64,000 nt of DNA from Buxus sempervirens (Eukaryota > Streptophyta > Magnoliopsida > Buxales > Buxaceae), in assembly GCA_947561395.2 (NCBI GenBank), contig OX387195.1, positions 26,799,126-26,863,125 of the forward strand, in the 5' to 3' direction. Positions 51,701-59,600 of this stretch are shown here, one piece after another. The stretch's first letter is position 1; every line of letters begins with the position of its first letter. A program made the position numbers and the translations under genes. The notes under the pieces are model-generated. The model had not been told where the DNA came from and searched no databases. It was given only the letters and a program-made list of their open reading frames with translations.

Positions 51701-53503
51701 TTAAGGATATTTTGGATCAGCAATAAATTTATATGATAAAATACACCATGATGCATGAAATTTTGACTGTAACCATTGTCTAAATTTTTTCATAGTGGAA
51801 GAGTTCATGAAACAATATCAAGTTGTATATAAAATGCTTGCTACACCAAAATTTTAAATTATCCGCATGATCATACTATCCGAACTGGCCTCACATGTAG
51901 AAAACATGAGATTGAGTACATCTATTAATTCATTGCCTATTTCCTTATGGCCTGGTATTGATAGAAAAATGCCTGTGGATCTATTTGATGGAATGATATA
52001 TTGCTAGTCACCACAGACAGATTTTGCGGTCATAATTGGGAAGATCAGAATTTTTTGTTTCATTCAAACTGTATCTTTATTTCTGACAGATGGAGGCTTG
52101 GATGTTTATGTGTATCTTCTGAATGCATGCTCATTGGTGTTTTTGCTAGTTATATCTTGTGCTTGAAATTCTCTCTTTTAAGGTTTAAACTTGTCCAAGT
52201 TGCTGCACTGTAATAACTGTATAGTCATCCGAGAAAGTGAATAATTAAGACTCAATTGATCATTTTGATAGGAAATCTGGGTTATGTGGAGGTTTTGGGG
52301 AAGAGCTATATGCTTATCAATTTGTTAAGTTCTAAACTTGTTATAGAATGACGAAAGCCTCTTTATCTTTCATGGGGGGTTTAGGCTAGGACATGGGATA
52401 CCTTTTTTGTAGTCATTGTTGTTTCTTTTCTTTTCCATTGATTAAATGAATTAAATTAAGTAAATTTATTTGTAACTGTAAGCATTATCTCAGTTAAGTT
52501 TTCTACATTGTTGGGGACCATAATCTGATATTATTCACGGTTTGATTCTAGAGTTGGGGATGAGGCCCTTATTTCTATTGGTCAGGGCTGCTCACAACTG
52601 CTTCAGTTAAATATTAGTGGTTGTCATCAAATTGGTGATGCTGGATTACAAGCCATTGCGAGAGGGTGCCCTCAACTGATTTATCTTGATGTGAGCGTTC
52701 TTCAGGTCTGGTTTTCTCTCTCTCTTTCTAGTTTTGTCTCTCTCTGTCCTTTCTCCTTTAATGCAGCCTATAATCAATGCCTTGTTGACTTCTGCATGAG
52801 AATTTGTATACAGCTTCAAAAGGGAACCAATTTTGATCTCATATTCTTGAGATTTATATATGATTTATCACTGGAAAACTGAAATTTGAGTTAAATGCTG
52901 TGCTGAACTGGTCATCTTCTTCATACTTCCATGTGATGCTGCTATTTATCTTTAGCCGATGGGCCCAACTAACTCCTTTTTTCCTTACTATATATTCTGA
53001 CACTTTTACTGGGAGAAGAAAGCTTCTTTAGAGCATCATAAGCATTGATGGATGTCATTTAATCTGTTGCGTCTAACTGAATGTCTCCCATGGGGTCAAT
53101 CATCTCACATCTGGTTATCAATAATAAAGATCCCAGTTTGTCAAGAGACTGCTTGCTTCCATTGACGAACAAAAAGAAAACTCATGTCTTTCCTTTTTGA
53201 CAGAACGTGAGTGATGTGGCACTGGCTGAATTCGGCGAAGGTTGCCCTTTACTGAGAGACGTGGTTCTTTCTCACTGCCGACAAATAACAGATGTTGGTT
53301 TAGGAAAGCTTGCTAAGGGATGCGCCCTTCTTGAATCCTGCCACATGGTTTATTGCCCATTCATAACTTCAGCTGGAGTTGCTACTGTGGTGTCAAGCTG
53401 CTCTAACATGAAGAAGGTTCTTGTTGAGAAGTGGAAGGTGAGCCAGAGGACGAAGCGAAGGGCAGGTTCTGTAATCTCCTACCTTTGTGTGGACCTCATT
53501 TAA
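36717..53503 (+). CDS. FBL4: F-box/LRR-repeat protein, FBL4 type
   Basis: Predicted substrate receptor of an SCF (SKP1-cullin-F-box) ubiquitin ligase. Exons: 36717-37019, 42612-42833, 44856-45262, 45676-45861, 49307-49499, 50509-50585, 52552-52705, 53204-53503. All seven introns are GT-AG and the joined frame gives 613 residues, close to the roughly 610 of Arabidopsis FBL4. Residues about 8-45 (FFPDELILEIFRYLDD then CSLVCKRWMKLER) are the F-box that binds SKP1. The remainder is a chain of cysteine-type leucine-rich repeats with the typical pattern LEDLNLRFCEGLTDSGL, LKKLTLSDCYFLSD, LHLVDCSGIGDDA, LKKLHIRRCYE. The end matches the family closely (VEKWKVSQRTKRRAGSVISYLC). A basic linker (HHKRRRHVGKKYASPK) at the exon 1/2 junction resembles the lysine/arginine-rich linker of the Arabidopsis protein. 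The start ATG is the first in the frame and gives MRGHDLIN, matching the family. The substrate is unknown. Introns 1 and 4 contain LINEs. Confidence 0.95.
37965..39400 (-). mobile_element. RTE-type LINE remnant in FBL4 intron 1
   Basis: Minus-strand blocks: ALTKIKIGNAIGLDVIPMEV and WKCTGEINVFWLTKLFG near 39345-39225, VHIAFIDTEKAYSRAPKELI near 38998-38940, and the C-terminal and tail region down to about 37965. It parallels the copy at 300-1660 block for block. It is broken by many shifts and antisense to FBL4. Confidence 0.75.
39690..40400 (-). mobile_element. L1-type LINE reverse transcriptase fragment
   Basis: Minus-strand SPMGLSFVLIPKKVRAIGIR then DFRPISLTTGFYKIIAKMLS (40215-40085) is the conserved RT entry, preceded by a NFLASIKHYKKKYYLDTHEE-type linker (40300-40240) and followed by a worn VLCKLDIE block near 39940. 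It is in FBL4 intron 1, antisense to the gene. Confidence 0.8.
41206..41708. mobile_element. Probable hAT-type MITE
   Basis: The left end GGCTGTTTGATAACATTTTT and the reverse complement of the right end, GGCGTTTTGGTTGCATTTTT, are imperfect inverted repeats, with further inverse copies of GTTTGGTAA inside (near 41300 and 41640). A clear target duplication was not found. It includes a GGT-rich simple repeat at 41405-41465. It is in FBL4 intron 1. Confidence 0.5.
43448..43494. mobile_element. Micro-insertion with 16-bp target-site duplication
   Basis: AGTTGCTAGTAACAAC is found at 43448-43463 and 43479-43494 without a mismatch. The 15 bp between are ATCCATT plus eight A. It lies in FBL4 intron 2. 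Confidence 0.8.
43731..43796. repeat. CT-rich microsatellite
   Basis: (CTT)n passing into (CT)n interrupted by a few bases, in FBL4 intron 2. A (GACA/GATA)n tract lies further on at about 44460-44500 in the same intron. Confidence 0.9.
46047..47651 (-). mobile_element. 5'-truncated L1-type LINE with 11-bp target duplication
   Basis: TGCATGACTTT flanks the unit at 46036-46046 and 47652-47662. On the minus strand it contains IWIQTQSGEFSTKYFL (near 47240), the zf-RVT zinc finger CVMCMKQGESVDHLLFHC (47030-46977), a WKEG-type linker, and the RNase H end HVTRSANVLADKLA (near 46290-46240). Its A-rich 3' tail lies at the left end, near 46050-46075. Frameshifts make it inactive. It sits in FBL4 intron 4, antisense. 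It contains the poly-T/poly-G tract at 46354-46393. Confidence 0.8.
46354..46393 (+). repeat. T12-G20-A-G7 homopolymer tract
   Basis: Twelve T (46354-46365), twenty G (46366-46385), one A, then seven G (46387-46393). It replaces a few codons inside the RNase H part of the LINE. Confidence 0.9.
50792..51011 (+). mobile_element. L1 3'-end insertion, about 220 bp, with target duplication
   Basis: The flanking 18-mers (ATTTGAGTAAGCTGAATC at 50774-50791 and ATTTGGGTAAGCTGAATC at 51012-51029) differ by one base. The body is a LINE 3' UTR type sequence ending in TCTGATCTAATGATATTTTA, TTATTCATC and a short A-run. It is in FBL4 intron 6 in sense orientation. Confidence 0.75.
51190..51620 (-). mobile_element. 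Probable second L1 3' fragment, reverse orientation
   Basis: Begins with a T-rich run and GAGTAATGAAG, the inverse of an L1-type CTTCATTACTC 3' end, followed by a purine-rich 3' UTR-like region. The 5' limit is uncertain. It is in FBL4 intron 6. Confidence 0.4.
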
Positions 53504-54086
53504 TTTCATCATCTTTTTAGCCTTTGCTTGTGTCCAAGTTGCTTGCATGGTTGCACTATCTTATGGGGGTTACAATATTTGGCTTATGGAAAGAATAAGC
53601 AGGTGTGTACATGCTTGGACACTTGAATTTCTTTAATTTTCTAGTTTTTATCAGTGCTTTGTATATTCTTAGTTTTGTAGCGAGAGTTTTCGAGTATATG
53701 TGATGCCGCTGGTTGTACACGAATAAATCATGGGGTCTCCAGGTTGAGGGTATGATCCCCCATTGCTGTACATAACTTGGTAGAATAAGAGGCTTAATTG
53801 ATGGGGTGAGAACTGTGCCTCTCCATCCGAGAATATAAAGGAATCAAGAAATGTAGAGATATGTTCCAGAGAGAGAAATGGTATCAATTGGATTTGTTTC
53901 TTATATTCTTTTGCTTTCTACAAAAGAAAGTGATGAAACGAGATGCCTTGTGTTTCAAAAAGAAAAGAATGTGCAGTAATCTCCTTGTTGCTGCAATGCT
54001 ACTCCATTTGCCAAGAATGGAATCAAACAAGAATGCCATTCTTTCAAATAACACTCATCCGGCGTTTCCTCTTTTAACAGAAACAA
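53504..54086. other. Spacer between FBL4 and the unknown gene
   Basis: The first part should hold the FBL4 3' UTR and polyadenylation site; no strong AATAAA was singled out. The 3' half must contain the promoter or 5' UTR of the gene at 54087. No further feature is seen. Confidence 0.5.
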
Positions 54087-54821
54087 ATGGAAGAAAGGAA
54101 TGACAAAGTCCAAACTTCCGGCATTTATCGTCGGCTCCTCATCATTTTTCGCCTTCTTGCTCGGGGCCTCAAGGTTGTTTCTCTGGTGGATCATGGTTCT
54201 GCTGGCAAAGTTGCCTTTAGGGAAGACGGTGGTTCTGTCTATGCGCTGGCCAACAGCGGTAAGTGCATTGGAAGGGGAATCATGCATTCCTCTGGACAAG
54301 AAATTACAATGGAGGATGTGAATTCTCAAGCTGAGTTTGAGAAAATTGGGGTTTTCGAAAGCTCAACTATTATCACAATCAGTGGATCTGCATCTGACGG
54401 TTCAAATCCCATTAACATTCCAGTCCAAGACAAGGAACTTCCATCAGTTCAAAGTACAGGTTCAGGCAAACCCAGTTCCCTCGTCTCCACCAGTCAGGAG
54501 AAGAATGGTTCACCGATAATAACCTCAAAACAAGGGAAAGCTGAAGGAGGAGGAACAGTAGAGGCAGTTGTTCCTCTCTCTAGAACTGTGTCACAAGAAA
54601 GAGCCCCAAAGAAGACGGTCAGTATAAAAGAGGCTCCAGAAGTGATACCACAAACCAAGAAGTTGCTAGTGGGCAGAGGGCCTGAGAAAGAAGAGAAACA
54701 AATGGGTTCTAGACCTTTGAAGCCCATTCTGAAGGTAGTTTCCAATATTGATGAAAAAACCGATGCGTTCATACGTAGTAGGAGGGAAGCCATGAGGACG
54801 AATTCCGATGTGATGTCTTGA
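54087..54821 (+). CDS. Single-exon plant protein of unknown function
   Basis: An uninterrupted 244-codon frame lies 583 bp downstream of FBL4 on the same strand. I do not recognise the family with certainty. The N-terminal 30 residues are basic and hydrophobic (RRLLIIFRLLARGLKVV). The middle (about 60-200) is Ser/Thr/Pro/Lys/Glu-rich and probably disordered. The C-terminus is KPILKVVSNIDEKTDAFIRS followed by RREAMR, which recalls the short C-terminal motif of DUF761-type plant proteins; that likeness is from memory and weak. The ATG at 54087 is chosen because it is the first in the long frame. A second frame from 54100 (73 codons, two hydrophobic stretches) overlaps the N-terminus, so the true start or frame of the first 70 codons is uncertain. 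It could be a real small gene or a decayed one. Confidence 0.6.
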   Translation: MEERNDKVQTSGIYRRLLIIFRLLARGLKVVSLVDHGSAGKVAFREDGGSVYALANSGKCIGRGIMHSSGQEITMEDVNSQAEFEKIGVFESSTIITISGSASDGSNPINIPVQDKELPSVQSTGSGKPSSLVSTSQEKNGSPIITSKQGKAEGGGTVEAVVPLSRTVSQERAPKKTVSIKEAPEVIPQTKKLLVGRGPEKEEKQMGSRPLKPILKVVSNIDEKTDAFIRSRREAMRTNSDVMS

Positions 54822-55239
54822 TTGTGGGGTTGTTCCAGATTGCTTGCTATGAGCGGATCTTAATCTATGTTTCTTGCACTTATATGTAATAATAACAAGA
54901 ATTGAACCTGTAATTGGGTTTCGATGCCTCATTTAAGTCCATCCAAACGGGGAACAACAAAGTACAAAACAATCCATTGTTAAGGCTCCATTTGACACTG
55001 CTGATATTGATTGCTTGCTTTTACTTTCGAATCGTAAAGCATTTTTAGGTCATTGTAAGTTTTTATCTAAGGAGGAGATATCAGCTTCTCCTTATCATTC
55101 ATTAATGTGTGGGAAGTAATTTTTACACATTAGTTACCTCAGCAAGCTACAGGCTGATTCTGTATATTTGGAAAAGGTTTAACATCTTAGAACAGATTTC
55201 AGAAGCAATTTGGAGGTCTCTTGGACGAAATCATCTGCA

Positions 55240-55710
55240 AATTTCGTAAAGATCAATTTTGATGGTGCATTCCGAAGTCCATCTCGCCTGGGCGTCAGTT
55301 GGTGGAATTGCTCGGGATGAACATGGAAATTTCATTGCCTGTTTTGCTGCTAGAGTGGACGCTGTCTCAAGTCTACAATCGGAGGCTCTAGTTGCTCTGG
55401 AGTCTATTAAACTTGCGATTGCCTTGCGTCTTACCTGCATCGTCCTTGAAGGCGACTCTCAAAGAATGATCAAGATTCTCTCTTCAGAGCTACTTTCTAT
55501 CCCTTGGAGCATTCTTTTTTTTTGGTAAACATCCCTTGGAGCATTCGTGCAGTGGTTTTCTGCATTCGGTTTTTGTGTTCTCTGTCCTCTTCTGTTAATT
55601 TTTCCTACGTGTTTAGAGATGGAAATAAGCCGGCTGATTCTCTAGTCAATTTTGGCCCTGATAGGTATTGTCGTCTTTGGACAAAGTCGTCCCCTCCACC
55701 AAACCTATGA
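55240..55710 (+). mobile_element. L1-type LINE RNase H fragment
   Basis: KINFDGAF near 55250, then GGIARDEHGNFIACFAARVD and QSEALVALESIKLAIALRL (55300-55430), GDSQRMIK, and FRDGNKPADSLVNFG near 55612-55655. This is the plant L1 RNase H domain almost end to end, with a frame change near 55270 and a micro-insertion at 55515-55530. It lies between the unknown gene and GSH2. Confidence 0.8.
55499..55546. mobile_element. Micro-insertion with 16-bp target-site duplication inside a dead LINE
   Basis: ATCCCTTGGAGCATTC at 55499-55514 and 55531-55546, identical. The 16-bp insert is T9 then GGTAAAC; on the minus strand GTTTACC plus an A-run. Confidence 0.85.
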
Positions 55711-55716
55711 CACGAG

Positions 55717-55774
55717 GGATGCTTTGTATATCCGTTCTGCCTAATGGATGCTTTGTATATCCGTTCTGCCTAAT
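55717..55774. repeat. 29-bp exact tandem duplication
   Basis: GGATGCTTTGTATATCCGTT to CTAAT occurs at 55717-55745 and again at 55746-55774 without change, just after the LINE RNase H fragment. Confidence 0.95.
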
Positions 55775-55819
55775 GCCATAGTAAAATTGAAGAACCCGAT
55801 TCCTCCGCCTTTTTTTTGG

Positions 55820-56415
55820 GAAATTTTGTTTTTAGTGATTTTTTTCAAAATAATTTAGATTCAGTCGGCTAATTCTTAATAATTGATTTTTAATAATAAT
55901 TTTTTAACATAATTAAAATTCAGTATCATTTTATTAAGATTTTCTTTCAAAAATATTTCAAAAATACCTCCAAAGACTTTAAAAACCTTTTCATTAATTT
56001 TGTTACACACGAAGTTTGCACTTTTTTTAAGGGCATCTTCGAAAGAAACTTTTAATGAACATAAAATGATACGGACTCAATTATGAGAACATTTCGTTTC
56101 CTACCACTCGGTGGTACGATCCGTGATACATTAAGATAAAGAGTGCCTTTGGTTTTTAGATTTCAAAATGAAAGAATTAATGATAATGATTTCGTTTGAC
56201 AAGATAGAAAATAAAATGATAAAGCATGTAGAGCTGTGGAAAAACAGTTAGCTATAAAGCAATCTCTTAGTGCATCACAGATCGTACCACCTAGGGGTAG
56301 GAGACGAAACGCTCTCCTCAATTATATTAAAAAAGAATCATTAAAAATCAATTATTAAGAATTAGTCGATTGAATCTAAATTTTGTTGAAAAAGCATCAC
56401 TAAAAACTAATTTTT
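55820..56415. mobile_element. Nested inverted-repeat elements upstream of GSH2
   Basis: The outer arms, 55820-55900 and 56335-56415, are about 80-bp inverse copies (left TTTTTAGTGATTTTTTTC...TTAATAATTGATTTTTAA; right the inverse). Inside, 56076-56135 and 56268-56326 form a second, unrelated inverted pair (CGTTTCCTACCACTCGGTGG; inverse CGTCTCCTACCCCTAGGTGG). It is either one MITE inside another or a composite; neither has coding capacity. It ends about 245 bp before the GSH2 start codon. Confidence 0.75.
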
Positions 56416-56658
56416 CTTTTTTTTTTTGTTTTTCTTTTTGTTTTTTTCATCAACGAGTTACGAGGTGAAGAACTCGATTCGATGAATGTGGACGACTCTA
56501 CTTCGAAAGATTTTGAGGTCCCCAGTAAATAAATAAATAAACGTCTGCACGCTTTTTTATCTCCTTTCTCGGATCGATCTTGAAGATTTGCGCCATCCAT
56601 TCATCCAATATTGCCTGTGTAAACTTGAACTTTATTAGAATGTTTGACAACGAAAGGT

Positions 56659-59600
56659 ATGGGTGTTGGCTGTTCCTCTTTCTCCGTCTCTTTGCACAAT
56701 AATATCTGTTCTTGCCTCACCACTCCCCTTCCATCCAGATTAAAGTCAGACTTCCCCTTCAATACAACTAGTAGTGTCTTTCAGACCCATCTTAAGAAAC
56801 CCATCAAAACCATGAGTGAATCCTCAATTTTACCTGTATCTGCTGCATTTGATCCTCCGAAATGTGGACAAATTGAAGGGAGAGAAACCCAGGAAGAAAT
56901 TTCTGGTATACCCATGTCTGTTCTTCCTAGTATTGATCAACAGTTGCTTCAACGGTTGGTGTATGACGCTCTGGTGTGGAGCTCTCTTCATGGCCTGGTT
57001 ATCGGTGATAAAAGCGTCCAGGTGTGACTTCCTTAAGTTAACATAGTTTTGTAAATGGAAGCAAAAAGTCCTCGTCTCTGAAAATAGTTGTTGGCTTGCA
57101 GAGATCAGGAACAGTTCCTGGTGTTGGCTTGGTGCATGCCCCGTTTTCTTTATTGCCAGTGTTGTTCCCCCAAAATCATTGGAGGCAAGCATGTGATCTA
57201 GCCCCCATTTTCAATGAACTAGTAGACCGTGTGAGCTTGGATGGAAAATTTCTGCAGGAATCCCTAGCCAGGTTTTATCTCTCTCTCACCGCCACTTCCC
57301 CCTTCTTCTACAGACACTTTCTGATAAGTTTTATTTAAGTTCTATTCTCTTTTGACTTGTGAGATTGGAAACTGATGTTCTTCTTTTTCCCATGCCTCCG
57401 TTCATTGCAGGACTAAGAAAGCAGATGCCTTCACCAGTAGACTCTTAGATATTCATTTGAAGATGCTAGAAATGAACAAAAAAGAGGTGAATGTGTATTC
57501 AATTAGATCAATTGGACTTACCATTTTACGTAGAACTGATATGGTTGTTAGTAAATGGTTGGAAGATGCTAATACTATTTCAATCTCAATAATAGGACAT
57601 ACGTTTGGGTTTACATCGCTCAGATTATATGCTTGATAATCAAACTAAATTACTGCTTCAAATAGAGCTCAACACAATTTCATGTTCATTTGCTGGTCTT
57701 GGTTGTCTTGTCAGTGAACTTCACAGGTTTGCAATACATAACTTGTCGCTTTGATATTGTTCTCAACCATTTTACCACTGTTTATGTCACTTTAACTAAA
57801 AATTCTCGTCTTATTCCTGGATTCTGAAGATCTGTATTGACTTTTGATTTTTATGCATACAAATGTTGATGCAATACGTTCACTATCGCATACCATTTTG
57901 GTGGCATGATGTCATTGAAGAAAGCAATGAAACGACTCAAGTAATAGTACTTAACTTGCTTAAGAGGGTAATGAGTCTAATGAGTATAGTGATACTGATT
58001 GATGGAAGTTATTATGTTAGTATTGCTTTTATATAAGTACATGTATTTACAGTTATTAACAGGGTTATTAGTCTAACCCTTATACACCTCTTTTCAGTTC
58101 TCTAGGTGATCCTTTTTGAAAACCCCTTCCTCCCACAAGAGATCCTGTTGAAAACTAGTAAGTCTGTTAGCAACCCTGGAATTTTGAAGAGAGAGAGTTA
58201 AGAGTCTGTGTTCTCTTCCAATTGCTAAGGATGCTATTTCATATTGTGATCTCTGACATATGCATTAGTTTTTTAATCCTGTGATATTGACATGCATCTT
58301 GTCGATGTTTTACCCAAAGAAAGAGAAATTCAAATCATAAATTGACTAAATTCGCTTTATAATTGTTAAAAACAGCCATGATCAATTATCCTAATTTCAC
58401 AGCATTGCTGGACCTAAAGTTCATCCCAGGAATTATTTTCCAGTCAAGGGATGAGTTAATGGTAGCATTATTCTAAATTCATTTTGCTCCAGTAATTAAG
58501 TTACTGTAAATAAGTTTATATTCCACAGCACAAATGAAGTAACCCTATACAGGAATAACAACCGACCGGTTTCTGGGCATGCCAAGATGTACTTATAAAT
58601 TGATTTGTGGGAGTTTTTCCTCATCCATGTTTCCCGAGTGTTTCACTTATGCTACCTGGTTTCATGCCCACTCTGTATGCCCTAGGACTGTTGTCTTACT
58701 CATATCATTATACATACTACTCTTCTAAGCTTTGAAATACCACATTTTGCATATCCTTGTTCTTTTAGGTGTGCTTTCAGATAGCCTTATACAATAGGAT
58801 ACTGATGTATTGTGCATAAAAGGAAATAACAACTTATAAGAAAGAAGTATCTAGGGGGGAGATGTTCATTTTGCAGGAATTTGCTTACTTACTATGGAAA
58901 ACACATTGGATTAGATTCCAAGAAGATTCCCAGAAACATGGCTGTCAGCCAGTTTTCAGAGGCTTTGGCTAAAGCTTGGAAGGAGTACAATGACTCCAGG
59001 TAAAAAGTCCCATGTATATTTTCCATGTGTCTCTGTGTTTGATCAATGTTGTTCGAAGTTGTTTCACTAACACCAAATTTTGTACAGGGCTGTAGTCATG
59101 GTTGTGGTTCAAAATAAAGAGCACAACATGTACGACCAACACTGGATTTGCTCTGTATTAAAGGAAAAATATCCTTTTTTATCTTCAGAAATACCTTATA
59201 TTTCTGGAATTGGAAGTTTAATGGTAGAATTTGAGATGTGTAATGTACAGTAAATAGCATTAATTTATGAGTGCTAGGCATGGAAATTGCTATGCTAGAA
59301 GAGTTACATGTCAAGCAAACATTTCATTTAATCTACAAGATGGCTTGATTTTTGTGGTTAGTGGATACAATATGATTTTTCCCTTTTAGTTTCTATATTT
59401 CTAGTTCTTTGAGTCTCACTTTGAGCCTAAAGTCACTAGGAATGAGAAAAAGAGCCTGTCAGAAATACTCTTGCACGTGTATTGAAGAAGTATGCTACTA
59501 TTTTTTTATTTTCAGTTGGAAAGTTCTCTTTCATATTTTCTTGAGATTCCTTGACTTTATAACACGCATGATGTGACAACCATCCGGAAAACATTGGCCG

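Noticed and set aside
53861..54103. 80-codon ORF between FBL4 and the unknown gene
   Set aside because: Different frame from the downstream gene, no family resemblance, lies in the expected UTR/promoter.
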